This document shows, piece by piece, positions 6,232 through 16,413 of a stretch of DNA of 63,773 bases. Position numbers and translations under genes: made by a program. The stretch's first letter is position 1. Every line of letters begins with the position of its first letter. The stretch is from Sphingobacteriales bacterium 44-15 (GTDB lineage Bacteria > Bacteroidota > Bacteroidia > Chitinophagales > Chitinophagaceae): positions 84,470 to 148,242 of the forward strand of contig MKWG01000027.1 of the NCBI GenBank assembly GCA_001899685.1, written 5' to 3'. The notes beneath the pieces were generated by a model. That model had not been told where the DNA came from. It saw nothing but the letters and a program-made list of their open reading frames with translations, and made no database searches.

Positions 6232-9063
6232 TTAGGTGGTTTCATCTACAAGATAAAGAATGGATTCAAACTGTTTGCCTACCGCCTCGCTCATTGCCAT
6301 TTCACAGGGTTTTGAAGTAGAATAATACCCATCGCACTGTTTTACCTTTATTTCTTTAGCTTCTTCAAGAGTAGCCGCTTGTGTCAGTTCCGGGAAAAGG
6401 AAGCCACGGTCCCCGGCCATACCACAACAGCCCTCATGCTTTGGTATCTCCACCCTGTCGGCAAAATGCCTAGCTACTTTCACCAGCGTATCAGTAGCAT
6501 TCATCTTACGGACAGAACAAACAGGATGCAGGGCTACAGATGGTTTCTTTTGCACCACTTTCACGGAAGGCAGTATGTATTTATCTATATATTCAACGCT
6601 GTCTATGATACGGAGCTCATCGAACTTTGCCTGGTTTTCCGGTGATAATACTTTGCGGCAATGCAGCAGGGTATGGGTACAGGAGCTTACATCCAGCACA
6701 ACAGCTATTTTCCCCTTGTTAGTGATATCCCATAATGAAGCAATTGTTTTATTGCACATCAGCGCGTATGCTTCACGATAGCCTTTTGAAGAAAACATTT
6801 GGCCGCAGCACAAAGTATTTATATTGCCAGGGGTCAGTACCCTGATGCCGGCTTTTTCTGAAACACGCGTAAAAACGGCTGCAATATCCTGTTTACCGTG
6901 CAGCCCGCCCATCATTCTTGAGATACATGCGGGGAAATATACTATGCTGGTGGAATAATTGGTATTATTATCAGCAGTAGCTTTTTTTATCGTTGCTCCC
7001 GCAGCCAGTTGCGGTGACCATTGGGGAAATGCCGGGATGATCTTCCTTATACCTGTTGTGAGCCTGGTCATGGCAGACTTTCCGAAAATCCTGTTAACGA
7101 TCTGGCCGGATTGCAACGCAAATTTTATTGTATGCACGGTTGCAGAAAAATATTTTACAACCCAGACAGCAGTCTTTTCTCCCCGGGGAGAATGTTGTTC
7201 TGCACGAAGCCGTTTTACCAGATCCCCCGTATTAATATCTACAGGACATGCCATGGCACAAAGCCCGTCCACGGCACAGGTTTCAAGTCCGTCATATACA
7301 TATTGCTGCTGTAGCTCCTTATACTTAACCGGATTGTCTGATCCTTTTAGCAGGGCCAGTTCCCTCCTCACTACGATGCGTCGCCGGGGAGTCAGCGTAA
7401 GGTCTCTGCTCGGACATACATGTTCGCAATAGCCGCACTCTATACACTTATCTACTTCTTCCTCCACTGTAGGCAATGGCTTAAGATTTTTCAGGTGGGC
7501 ATTACGGTCATCGTTAATGATCACTCCCGGATTCAGCAGGTTGTCCGGGTCAACGGCCTCCTTGATCCCTTTCATGATCTGGTATGCATCGCTTCCCCAT
7601 TCAGTCTCTACAAAAGGAGCCATATTCCTCCCGGTGCCATGTTCTGCTTTGAGGGCGCCATCATATTTGTTTACGACCAGCTCCACTACATCTTCTATAA
7701 AGCGCGCATAACGCTGAACTTCCGAGCCTTCGTTAAAAGTCTGCGTAACTACAAAATGAATATTGCCGTCCTTGGCATGACCAAAAATAATAGCATTATC
7801 ATATCCATGTTTTTGAAACAGTGACTGCAGGTCAACAATGGCGTCTCCCAGTTTTGGTACAGGGAAGGCTATATCTTCCAGGATCACTGTAGTGCCGCTT
7901 TGTCGCACTGCTCCTACTGCAGGGAACATTCCCTTACGCAATTTCCACAGGAATGCCTGCTGTTTTTTATCTTCTGTAAAAACGGGCGCTTCAAGCATGG
8001 AAAGCTTTTGAGCTATCGACACAAAAGCATTTCTTTTTTCAGATACTTCTGCTTCCGTATTTCCCTGGAACTCTATCAGCAAAGCTGCAGCTTCCGGCGG
8101 GAGTGTTTTAAATATTGCAGGCACTCCTTCGATATGCTCTATAGACCGTAAGGAAGCCCTGTCCATCAGCTCAACAGCTTCTGCCTGCAGTTCGATCAAT
8201 GGCACTATTGCCTCACAGGCTTTATAGATATCCGGAAAATAGAGCAGCCCTGTTGATTTGAAAGGATGGTCAGGAACAGTTTCGAGTATGGCCTCTGCGA
8301 TAAAGCCCAATGTACCCTCCCCTCCTATCAGCAGGTGCGCCAATATATCAAGCGGATGGTGATGGTCAATGAAAGCATTGAGCGCATAGCCTACTGTATT
8401 TTTAGTCTGGTATTTGTGCCTTATGCGGTCATGCAGCTTTTTGTCCGCCATAATTGCGTCCCTGTACCTTGAGATGGTATCATGAATAGGGCGGCATTCC
8501 TTTTCAAAACGGTCATAATCAGTTGCCAGGGCAGTAGAGAATATTTTCCCGTCGGGGAGGATAAAGCGTATATGCCTGGTAGTATGATAGGCGTTAAGAT
8601 GTACCCCACAGCACATGCCGCTGGAATTATTGGAGAGGATGCCCCCCATCATTGCGGAATTAATGCTTGAAGGATCGGGACCGATCTTTCTCCTGAACTT
8701 TCTCAAATGAGCATTTACCATCGCCCCTGTTATTCCCGGCTGCACCCTGACCGTAGCGCCGTCCTGCTCAGGAAAAACGCCTCTCCAGTGCTGGCTGATA
8801 TCCGCCAGTATACCATCGGTAACAGACTGCCCCGACAGGCTTGTGCCTGCTGCGCGGAATGTAAGCGGGATACGATGCTCCCGGGAAAAAGCAAACAGCT
8901 TTTGTACCTCTTCTTCGGAAACGGGTTGAACAACCGCTTTGGGCCGCAGGTAATAAAAACCTGCATCTGAAGCGTAAGCCACAAGATCTATAAGCCGGGT
9001 TTTGATCCGCTCAGGGGGTATGATTGCTTCAAGTTGTTTTCCTATATCGGGAAAGGATCGCAT
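6232..9063 (-). CDS. FAD/iron-sulfur D-lactate dehydrogenase-like oxidoreductase
   Basis: A 943-residue fusion. Residues ~40-260 form a PCMH-type FAD-binding domain ('RAAGTSLSGQSVTDG', 'GGEGTLGFIAEA') and ~270-515 the FAD-oxidase C-terminal domain ('GHAKDGNIHFVV', 'EHGTGRN'). Two 4Fe-4S motifs follow (CIECGYCEHVCP 540-551; CAVDGLCAMACP 596-607), then a CCG-type cysteine-rich module (LCCG at 752-754; GCCG at 878-881). This GlpC/GlcF-like tail on a GlcD/Dld-like head is typical of respiratory 2-hydroxyacid (D-lactate, glycolate or 2-hydroxyglutarate) dehydrogenases that feed quinones. The exact substrate cannot be read from sequence. It follows the DUF1501 gene on the same strand with a 77-nt gap. 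Confidence 0.88.
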   Translation of the reverse strand: MRSFPDIGKQLEAIIPPERIKTRLIDLVAYASDAGFYYLRPKAVVQPVSEEEVQKLFAFSREHRIPLTFRAAGTSLSGQSVTDGILADISQHWRGVFPEQDGATVRVQPGITGAMVNAHLRKFRRKIGPDPSSINSAMMGGILSNNSSGMCCGVHLNAYHTTRHIRFILPDGKIFSTALATDYDRFEKECRPIHDTISRYRDAIMADKKLHDRIRHKYQTKNTVGYALNAFIDHHHPLDILAHLLIGGEGTLGFIAEAILETVPDHPFKSTGLLYFPDIYKACEAIVPLIELQAEAVELMDRASLRSIEHIEGVPAIFKTLPPEAAALLIEFQGNTEAEVSEKRNAFVSIAQKLSMLEAPVFTEDKKQQAFLWKLRKGMFPAVGAVRQSGTTVILEDIAFPVPKLGDAIVDLQSLFQKHGYDNAIIFGHAKDGNIHFVVTQTFNEGSEVQRYARFIEDVVELVVNKYDGALKAEHGTGRNMAPFVETEWGSDAYQIMKGIKEAVDPDNLLNPGVIINDDRNAHLKNLKPLPTVEEEVDKCIECGYCEHVCPSRDLTLTPRRRIVVRRELALLKGSDNPVKYKELQQQYVYDGLETCAVDGLCAMACPVDINTGDLVKRLRAEQHSPRGEKTAVWVVKYFSATVHTIKFALQSGQIVNRIFGKSAMTRLTTGIRKIIPAFPQWSPQLAAGATIKKATADNNTNYSTSIVYFPACISRMMGGLHGKQDIAAVFTRVSEKAGIRVLTPGNINTLCCGQMFSSKGYREAYALMCNKTIASLWDITNKGKIAVVLDVSSCTHTLLHCRKVLSPENQAKFDELRIIDSVEYIDKYILPSVKVVQKKPSVALHPVCSVRKMNATDTLVKVARHFADRVEIPKHEGCCGMAGDRGFLFPELTQAATLEEAKEIKVKQCDGYYSTSKPCEMAMSEAVGKQFESILYLVDETT

Positions 9064-9140
9064 GTTTCATCATATTATTGTAAAGAAGAAGACAGAAACC
9101 GTTCCTGTCAATTCCTGACAATAATAATATGTTTTTATCA

Positions 9141-10604
9141 TTACGCTTTCACTTCTTTTGGAGTTTCTTTTCCCAGCAGCTCCATTACAGGCTTGCCTTT
9201 ACCATCAGGAGTGGTGTAGAACGGGCGCTTCTCTATATCATACTGCGTATCTTCGGGTATGCCCAGCGCGTGATAAACAGTCTGGTGGATCTGGTCTATC
9301 TTAACAGGGTTTTCTACCGACTTGCAAGGACGTTCATCCGCTGTTTTACCATATACAAATCCTTTCCTGATGCCACCTCCGAACATAAGGATAGAACAGC
9401 CGTCGGTAAAGTGACGGTGCATGCCGTAGAATTTCAGATCGTTCAGGATATCAGGCTGGTTTACCTGCTCCTGCACTTTGGCATCGGGTCTTCCCTCCAC
9501 CATCATATCGCGGCTGAATTCGCTGGCGAGAATGATCATCGTCCTGTCGAGATGACCGGTTTTGTCAAGATCCTTTACCAGTTGGGCAACAGGGCCGTCA
9601 ATCATTTTCTTCATATCAACCATCCTCGTGTGGCCGTTCTCATGCGTATCAAATCCCATGAAAGGAACATATTCCGTTGTAACGCTGATGAACCTGGCGC
9701 CCTGCTCTGTGAGGCGGCGGGCAAGCAGGCAACCGAGACCAAAGCGGCCGGTATTGTAGATATCATATATTTCTTTAGGCTCCCGGCTGAGATCAAAAGC
9801 CTTTGCTTCGGGAGAATTCAGCAGCATATATGCCTGCTCCATGCTGCGTTTAAGTGATTCTTTCTGATAATCACTTCCCATTTCGCCCAATGGGCTTTTA
9901 CTGATAAGATCATTGTATAATTTATTTCTCTGTTCAAAACGTTTGGCGTCCATGCCTACCGGTGGGCGCACGCTTTCAAGCCCTTCGCTGGGATCCGGGA
10001 TCATAAAAGGAGCATATTCGCTGCCCAGGAACCCGGCAGTATGAAAAGCTTTCAGCTCCTCTCCTTCTCCCAGTGTGAGCCGCTGCCCTATATCTATAAA
10101 AGCAGGGATCACAGGATTTTTCGGTCCCATCAGGTTGGCGATCCATGCCCCGATATGCGGGGCAGCTACCGTCTGTGGCGGCTCGTAGCAGGTATGCCAG
10201 TGGTACTGGTGGCGGGAATGTAATATATGTCCCATATCCGCCGCCACATAAGACCTGATGAGGGCGCCTTTATCCATTACGCTGCCAATAGATTCCAGCC
10301 CTTCTGAAAAATGAATGCCATCAAGCGCTGTAGGCTTTGAAGGAAAAGTGCTCAGTACACGGTTGCCTTCCATCCCTTTTTCGAAAGGAGTATATCTTTT
10401 AGGATCAAATGTCTCGGTATGTGCCATTCCCCCTGCCATCCAGAGAAGAATAACCGTATCGGCGGTAGTATCGCCAATGATTTTCTTTTTACCGGTATTG
10501 CAGCCACTCAACATACTGGCTACAGGCGCACCGGCAGCCATGGCAGCAAGCGTGGCTGCACTGGTTTGCCTGATAAAATCGCGCCGGTTCCAACCTTGTT
10601 TCAT
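9141..10604 (-). CDS. DUF1501 (sulfatase-like) Tat-exported protein
   Basis: A 487-residue protein starting with a twin-arginine signal (NRRDFIRQTSAA) and a downstream lipobox-like 'LSGCN'. The body matches DUF1501, a member of the alkaline-phosphatase/sulfatase fold ('TVILLWMAGGMAHTETFDPK', 'ILASEFSRDMM', 'FDTHENGH'). DUF1501 genes almost always accompany a DUF1549/DUF1553 cytochrome gene, and that partner lies just upstream at 10743-13208. The pair is best known from Planctomycetes; the biochemical role is unproven. The gap to the partner (138 nt) contains a palindromic MITE-like repeat. Confidence 0.88.
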   Translation of the reverse strand: MKQGWNRRDFIRQTSAATLAAMAAGAPVASMLSGCNTGKKKIIGDTTADTVILLWMAGGMAHTETFDPKRYTPFEKGMEGNRVLSTFPSKPTALDGIHFSEGLESIGSVMDKGALIRSYVAADMGHILHSRHQYHWHTCYEPPQTVAAPHIGAWIANLMGPKNPVIPAFIDIGQRLTLGEGEELKAFHTAGFLGSEYAPFMIPDPSEGLESVRPPVGMDAKRFEQRNKLYNDLISKSPLGEMGSDYQKESLKRSMEQAYMLLNSPEAKAFDLSREPKEIYDIYNTGRFGLGCLLARRLTEQGARFISVTTEYVPFMGFDTHENGHTRMVDMKKMIDGPVAQLVKDLDKTGHLDRTMIILASEFSRDMMVEGRPDAKVQEQVNQPDILNDLKFYGMHRHFTDGCSILMFGGGIRKGFVYGKTADERPCKSVENPVKIDQIHQTVYHALGIPEDTQYDIEKRPFYTTPDGKGKPVMELLGKETPKEVKA

Positions 10605-10664
10605 TCCTGTTTTTTTAATAAAATTAAAAAATCTTTACTGGTGTTTCAGGGGATCATTCCCGGT

Positions 10665-10735
10665 GTTATATTAAACGTGAAACGACAGACGATAAACGTG
10701 AGATACTCACATTTATCGTCTCACTTCTCACCTGA
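10665..10735 (+). repeat. MITE-like palindromic repeat, copy A
   Basis: A long imperfect hairpin: gacgataaacgtgag pairs with ctcacatttatcgtc (14 of 15) around a 3-nt loop, with outer arms of the gtgagaagtgag type. It is close to the reverse complement of copy D (34 of the first 39 positions) and shares its core with copy C. It lies between two co-directional genes, so it is not simply an end-of-operon terminator. Confidence 0.75.
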
Positions 10736-10742
10736 TCTAGCA

Positions 10743-13208
10743 CTAATAGATCAACTGGAATTCGGGATGCAGCGCCATTGCCCACATAAAGTCCTGCACC
10801 TTCGCTTCCGTGGGCTGCCTGCCGAGCGCCCCTACAGCTATATCTTCCTCTGCCTTATCGGGCAGCCTTCCTATAGTATTCCTGTACACTTGTTTTACCA
10901 GCATTTCCGACTGGGGATATTGGTTTTTCCATTTTGCCGCACCTCTTTTCATCGCATCATTGAACTTAGCGCCATTGGTAAGCTCCAGCGCCTGCAACAG
11001 GCTCGCCTGCGAAGCGCGGCTTGTAGAGACCGTTTCCCTGTTGGGACGGCCCAATGCAGTTTGAAACCCGTCATTTTCCACCAATGCAGCACGCGCAAAA
11101 GGTATTTCATTCTTTATTTCTTCAGGCAGCAACCTGTATACCACTTCACTGTCGGGGTAAACAGGTTCGAGCGCCTTGCTTACTGCATCGGCAAATTCTT
11201 CAGCAGTGAGCCTGCGGCGCAGCATACCTGTGAATACAAAATCAGGCGCTGTGATTTCTTCAGCCTGTTTTACACTTACAGATGGTAACTGGTATGTTCT
11301 GGAAGTAAGTATTTTAAAAAGCAGCTTTTTAATATCGTATCCGGTAGCGGTAAAGTCAGCAGCCATCCAGTCGAGCAGGTCCTGGCTCCAGGGCTCATTG
11401 TCCATCACATCTACAGGTTCCACGATGCCACGGCCCATCACCTGCGCCCATATACGGTTTACAACAGTGCGGTATAACCGCCCGTCCTTAGGCTGTACCA
11501 GGTAATCGGCCAATTGCTTAAGCCGCTCCGGTGTTGGCGCGGCAGCGTCTATTTCCCCCAGCTCTTTATACAATATCCTGCGCCCTGCCATACGTCCCGT
11601 AGGTTTATCGCAGCGGTTGACTTCCAGTATACTGTCAGAGAACAGGTTGGCAAAGGCATACGCATCATCAAGTTTCCAGTCGCTGATAAAGCTGTCGTGG
11701 CAGGAAGCGCATTTCAGGTTCAGCCCCAGGAAAACCTGTGCAACATTTTGTGCCGCCTGCATTTCTGTGCGCTGGCTGGCGTTCACCGTTCCGCGCCATT
11801 TGATGCCTTTGATAAACCCCTGTGATGCTTCAGAAGGACTGATCAGCTCTTGTACAAAGGTGTTGTACGGTTTATTGCTATTAAGTGAACTGTATAACCA
11901 CTTAGTGATATCCCATCTGCCGCCGGTAATATAACCGGTACCGGTGTAGTCATTACGCAAAGCATCATTCCAGAAGCTAAGCCAGTGCTGGGCATAGTCG
12001 TCGTTACGGTCAAGCAGCCTGGAAACAAGCGCTTCCCGCTTTCCTTCCGTTTTGTCATTTACAAAAACGTCTACGGAATCGGGTGAAGGGATAAGTCCCG
12101 TAACATCGAGGTATACTCTGCGGATATAGGTTCTGTCGTCAACAGGAGTCTTCCACTCTATTTTGTTTTTCCGGAAATATTCGTTTACGAAAAGATCAAT
12201 AGGGCTTGTAAGATCTTTGGTTGCCGATGGTATCTCCGGCATACGGGGAGCAAGCTCCGCTACCCGGTAGAGGCTTTTCAGCTCGCCGGAAGGCCATGGC
12301 GCACCCTTTTTTATCCAGTATTCCAGGATAGCGATCTCTTCTTTTGTCAATCCTTTTCCCTTTGAAGGCATTGCTTTTTTATCACTTCTCGGCAGCGACA
12401 CCCTGTGTATCATCTCACTTGCTTTCGGGTCACCGGGAACCAGCACTTCGCCATGCTCACCACCTTTCATTATAAATTCCCTGGTGTCCAGCCTGAGCTC
12501 GCCTTTTACCTTGGCCGACCCATGACAGTTATAACAATTGTGTGCAAGTATGGTACGCACCTGCAGGGTAAGCTCCTGAACCTGTTCTTCGCTGAGCGGG
12601 CCTTCCTGCACTGCCAGCGTATATTGTTTTTTATCAGCAGGATCAGGAGCGGCGCCGGGCAATACACCGGAAAGGTAATCATCACCGTGGGTAAGCGAAG
12701 CGCCATAGTGACCAGCTATAGTTACACCTGCCACAGTAAGTCCTAATAATATTTTCTGCGCCGTACGGTTGCCCGTACGATAGCTCCATGCACAAATTAT
12801 GGAAAACAGCATGGTAGCAATTCCGGTCCATTGATGCATGGAGAGCAAATTACTCCCGTATTCTTCTGTTTTGGACAGCAACAGTCCAAAAGCAACAGCG
12901 ATAATAGCAGATAAGGCGCCTGCATATACCAGGAGCTTTATTGCAGCATTATATGTCTGACTTTTCCGGCCAATGATCTCCATTACCAGCGCAAATACAA
13001 GCAATCCCACGGGGAAATGGACGATCATGGGATGTAACCTGCCGAGGAAGGACCAAAGCCAGAAATGTTCCGTGGCGGCCTCCATCTGTGATTGAGCTGT
13101 CGCGTTGCCGGCAAGAAATAACATGAGGACGAAGCCGCAGTACCTGAACAGGTGTAGCCGTTTAGTTTTTGAAGTACAGTTCCCCACGGAAAGATTCAAA
13201 GTATTCAT
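10743..13208 (-). CDS. Planctomycete-type cytochrome protein (DUF2231-like / PSCyt1 / DUF1549 / DUF1553)
   Basis: An 821-residue membrane-associated protein. After a signal (..AGNATAQ), residues ~50-170 hold four hydrophobic helices with 'LHPMIVHFPVGLLVF', resembling DUF2231. Then comes a cytochrome c-type domain with CYNCH at 225-229, a DUF1549 domain ('IDLFVNEYFRKNKIEW'; a second haem-like motif KCASCHD near residue 515) and a C-terminal DUF1553 domain ('RTVVNRIWAQVMGRGIVEP', 'SRASQASLLQALELTNG'). Haem attachment in the periplasm is expected and fits the ccm genes at 18.4-20.0 kb. Redox partner and substrate are unknown. Together with the DUF1501 gene and the flavoenzyme downstream it may form a respiratory unit (inference). 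Confidence 0.87.
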   Translation of the reverse strand: MNTLNLSVGNCTSKTKRLHLFRYCGFVLMLFLAGNATAQSQMEAATEHFWLWSFLGRLHPMIVHFPVGLLVFALVMEIIGRKSQTYNAAIKLLVYAGALSAIIAVAFGLLLSKTEEYGSNLLSMHQWTGIATMLFSIICAWSYRTGNRTAQKILLGLTVAGVTIAGHYGASLTHGDDYLSGVLPGAAPDPADKKQYTLAVQEGPLSEEQVQELTLQVRTILAHNCYNCHGSAKVKGELRLDTREFIMKGGEHGEVLVPGDPKASEMIHRVSLPRSDKKAMPSKGKGLTKEEIAILEYWIKKGAPWPSGELKSLYRVAELAPRMPEIPSATKDLTSPIDLFVNEYFRKNKIEWKTPVDDRTYIRRVYLDVTGLIPSPDSVDVFVNDKTEGKREALVSRLLDRNDDYAQHWLSFWNDALRNDYTGTGYITGGRWDITKWLYSSLNSNKPYNTFVQELISPSEASQGFIKGIKWRGTVNASQRTEMQAAQNVAQVFLGLNLKCASCHDSFISDWKLDDAYAFANLFSDSILEVNRCDKPTGRMAGRRILYKELGEIDAAAPTPERLKQLADYLVQPKDGRLYRTVVNRIWAQVMGRGIVEPVDVMDNEPWSQDLLDWMAADFTATGYDIKKLLFKILTSRTYQLPSVSVKQAEEITAPDFVFTGMLRRRLTAEEFADAVSKALEPVYPDSEVVYRLLPEEIKNEIPFARAALVENDGFQTALGRPNRETVSTSRASQASLLQALELTNGAKFNDAMKRGAAKWKNQYPQSEMLVKQVYRNTIGRLPDKAEEDIAVGALGRQPTEAKVQDFMWAMALHPEFQLIY

Positions 13209-13293
13209 TTAAAGACGGAAAGCAATCCAATTTAGTACTTTGCTAAGTTAGGAACATATTAACTGGCGACCATCATGCTCCGTCGGTATATTG

Positions 13294-16200
13294 TCATAAC
13301 TTGATAAAACGTACGAGCCAGGTATTGCCTTCAAAACTGATCCTTGCGAGATAAGCGCCTGCGGGAAAATGACCGATCATAATTTGCTCGCTGGACGGAG
13401 CACCCCTCTTCCTGTATACCGAGAGCACTTTCAGATCGCTGCTTAATATTTCGATCACAGGATTAAGTGCCGGCTTGTGAAAATCTATAGTTAGCTGTGA
13501 GCCGGACGGCACAGGATAAAGCGTAGGTTTATAAGCATTATTGTTGCCGATGCTGACAGACACTACCGGGCTGTAGGAACTTTTACCATCCCTGTCAACC
13601 TGCCTGATCCTGTAATACAATTTCCCTGAAGCGGGATCTCTGTGCAGGTATTTGTACTGATTCGGCGTGGAAGAAGTACCAATCGCAGTGATTGTGGCTA
13701 TAGAAGTAAAGTCTGTACCATTCTTACCTGTTTCCACTTCAAAATAACTGTTGTTGTTTTCTGATACAGTTTGCCATTCTATCAATACATCATTGTCTTT
13801 TGCTTTTGCCGCTATCTTTCCCCATTCCACAGGAAGGGCGGTATTTATCACTCCAATGCCATATCCCGAAAAGCCGGTGGATACAACAGCCGTCACTGCA
13901 TATCCGTTTCCATAAGACTGGCGGCGTGTTACGGCAGCAACTTCCACTTTATCAGCCTGGGGTTGCTGGGGAGTAATATCGGAAACCGGCACCTGTGTTT
14001 TTATAAGCATTGTATTATTCCAGCTTTGACTTGTGCTGCTTTCATAACCGGCTTTTTCGCGATCGCTGAAATAAAGAGTAAGCTCATACTTCCCCGACGG
14101 ATCATTGAATTGAGGTGTAATAAAGAAAGTCTTTTGAGCAAGAAATTGCGTAATATCGCTGTTCCAGAAAGCCGCTGTTCCTTCCCCGCTCCTGTCGATG
14201 CTCATTTGGGTACAGCCATAATTAAAGCTGCTTAAGTTTTTTACCTTGCCGATTATTTTCCTGGGGGAGGAGTTATCATAAAAGAATATTTCTGCATAAG
14301 GACCAAGATACTCCGTTCTGGATGTGATCTTCTGGCTTTGTATCGGATTGCCGGCAATCGTACAATCAAATTTTATTACAGGCTTAAGACCGTTGGAGAA
14401 ATAGCCGAATGAAGTGAGCGGCTGGTCGCAGCCGGCAACTTCTCCAAAAATAATATCTCCTGTATCATCCGGCAAATTGCTGCTGAAAGCCTGTACCTCA
14501 TCATACCCATTGCCGGTAACAGTGCCGTTTTCTATACATAGTTCCAGGACAATATTATCAGTCCCGTTCCAGTAAAATGGAGAGGACAGCTTAAAGGTAT
14601 TCCAGCCATCCACGGTAGTATATGTTGAAAGAGCTAATACTTCCGTTAAATCATTTACCTTATTCAGTATGCCATTATTCACCAGGCTGGCATAGGTGGT
14701 ATGCCCCATTTTGAAATGTATATCTTCGAAAGTAGCTACCGTTTGCTTTTGCACCACAAAGGAAATGTCTGTAATATTTCCCGCAGACATTCCTGCCTTC
14801 CGTAATTCTTCAGCAGTGTAAAGTATCTGCAGCCGGGAGCGCTGAACTGTGGCATCAAAAAATTTAATGTTAACAGAAACAGGTGCATCATTACCTATTT
14901 CGGCAGAAGTAACATTTCCGGGAATTAAAGGAGACGTTCTGCATGCTTCTATCGTGATATCTGTAACAGGGATGGCTGTGCCGGCAACAGTACTGCCTCC
15001 ATTGCTATTCACCGAAAAGCCAAGCCTCAACAGCTTTGATTCCGGTACATTTTCATCCTGGTATATTCTTATTACAATATGCTGCGTGTCGCGCAGTCCG
15101 GCAGGGAACAATACAGTCTTACCTGACGGAAAGCTGTAATCCATCCCTTCTTTTGCTGTTGAAGCGCTTTCAACCGAAACAGCAGCCACTGCATCTGCAT
15201 CAGGGCTGTTGCCGATATTCAGTCCAATTTTATAGTCAGTATATTTTCTGCACCCTGCTACAGTTGTTCCTCTCCTTTCCAATGACAGATACTTCTGTTC
15301 AAAATTGATTTTTGGAGTGCAGACCGGCGCTTCATAAGGGGGCAGGATTGCCGCAGAACTGATCAGCGAGCTCCTGTCGGGCAGCAGGATGCAGGCCTGT
15401 ATGCGATCTCTTTGCCCCGGAGTGAACAACGAATAGCAGGAGGTATAATTCATAAAATTATTTTCCGTCCTGATAGAATATGGCTGATCATTATTACAAT
15501 GATTCGCGCCTGTACGGCAGGAAAAATCTATAACACCACCTGTAGAAATATTATAAGAAACAGGATCCGTATCGTCTATCAGGTCTCCGTCGCCTGCAGG
15601 GCATTCATCAGCATTTGCCGATCCTTCAAACGGGTGATACAGGAAAAACGCATGCCCTATTTCATGAACGAGTATTTTTGATCCGGCAGCCATTTCCTTT
15701 GCCAGTATCACCGTGCCGTCTACAATACTTGTTGTAGGAAAATAAGCAAACCCGCCAACAGCCGCACCCTCGCTTCCGTCCAGTCCATTAATCTTATTAA
15801 CAACATAAATATTATAGTATGCCGACCGGTCCCAAACGACAGAGGCTTTTAATGCTACATCGCTGCTCAGGTCTGTGCTTGTGCCATTTGCCACGTAATC
15901 TGCATTGGCAGACATGTCAACCCGGTCTATCCCGTTTGTAGGATTGCAGCCTGGATCTCTTTTTGCCAAAACAAAGCGAAGCCCTATATCGCCGGCAGCA
16001 TCTGTTCCTGCCGGAGTTAGCATCGGCCATGTTCCGCTGTATACTTCGTTAAGATAATTGATGGTTGCTATGATCTGATCGTCGCTGGGGTTGTATATAT
16101 TCCCGATTGCTTCCCCGGTGTGCAGCACATGCACTACTACAGGGATGGTATATACCTGCATTTCTCTTTTCTGGAGCAATGGTTGCTTTTTCCGCTGGAG

Positions 16201-16413
16201 AATAATATTCCTGATGCTTTCTTCATTGAGCAGCATCCTTGCTTTCACGCTCGTGTCAGCTCGTTTAAGAGAATTGTTGACCTGGTCAAAAGCACAGATC
16301 GTCTGTGCATTGCTATCACCGGACAGTAATACCAATATTAACAGACATATACCGCCGATTACGGCAGTTAGCAGACCACATTGTTTTCCGTTAATTAACA
16401 AACAAGGAGACAT
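13294..16413 (-). CDS. Secreted M43 metalloprotease with T9SS sorting domain
   Basis: A 1039-residue secreted protein. The signal peptide ends DSNAQ. The catalytic domain has HEIGHAFFLYH at 250-260 (zinc ligands and catalytic Glu) and a Met-turn NFMNY, as in the cytophagalysin/pappalysin M43 family. A beta-sandwich region with Calx-beta-like sequence follows ('YLSLERRGTTVAGCRKYTDY', 'IVIRIYQDENVPESKLLRLG'), then a fibronectin-like part ('VLIEWQTVSENNNSYFEVE'). The last ~75 residues are a type A T9SS C-terminal domain (YPVPSGSQLTIDF..., ending LVRFIKL). It should be exported by the type IX system and released or attached at the surface, degrading extracellular protein. Confidence 0.9.
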   Translation of the reverse strand: MSPCLLINGKQCGLLTAVIGGICLLILVLLSGDSNAQTICAFDQVNNSLKRADTSVKARMLLNEESIRNIILQRKKQPLLQKREMQVYTIPVVVHVLHTGEAIGNIYNPSDDQIIATINYLNEVYSGTWPMLTPAGTDAAGDIGLRFVLAKRDPGCNPTNGIDRVDMSANADYVANGTSTDLSSDVALKASVVWDRSAYYNIYVVNKINGLDGSEGAAVGGFAYFPTTSIVDGTVILAKEMAAGSKILVHEIGHAFFLYHPFEGSANADECPAGDGDLIDDTDPVSYNISTGGVIDFSCRTGANHCNNDQPYSIRTENNFMNYTSCYSLFTPGQRDRIQACILLPDRSSLISSAAILPPYEAPVCTPKINFEQKYLSLERRGTTVAGCRKYTDYKIGLNIGNSPDADAVAAVSVESASTAKEGMDYSFPSGKTVLFPAGLRDTQHIVIRIYQDENVPESKLLRLGFSVNSNGGSTVAGTAIPVTDITIEACRTSPLIPGNVTSAEIGNDAPVSVNIKFFDATVQRSRLQILYTAEELRKAGMSAGNITDISFVVQKQTVATFEDIHFKMGHTTYASLVNNGILNKVNDLTEVLALSTYTTVDGWNTFKLSSPFYWNGTDNIVLELCIENGTVTGNGYDEVQAFSSNLPDDTGDIIFGEVAGCDQPLTSFGYFSNGLKPVIKFDCTIAGNPIQSQKITSRTEYLGPYAEIFFYDNSSPRKIIGKVKNLSSFNYGCTQMSIDRSGEGTAAFWNSDITQFLAQKTFFITPQFNDPSGKYELTLYFSDREKAGYESSTSQSWNNTMLIKTQVPVSDITPQQPQADKVEVAAVTRRQSYGNGYAVTAVVSTGFSGYGIGVINTALPVEWGKIAAKAKDNDVLIEWQTVSENNNSYFEVETGKNGTDFTSIATITAIGTSSTPNQYKYLHRDPASGKLYYRIRQVDRDGKSSYSPVVSVSIGNNNAYKPTLYPVPSGSQLTIDFHKPALNPVIEILSSDLKVLSVYRKRGAPSSEQIMIGHFPAGAYLARISFEGNTWLVRFIKL

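Noticed and set aside
9129-9857. Long plus-strand open frame (242 codons) opposite the DUF1501 gene
   Set aside because: Antisense to a well-supported gene, low-complexity composition and no family pattern; a codon-bias shadow. The same applies to open frames at 10419-11288, 17480-18439, 24476-25303 and 41303-42376.
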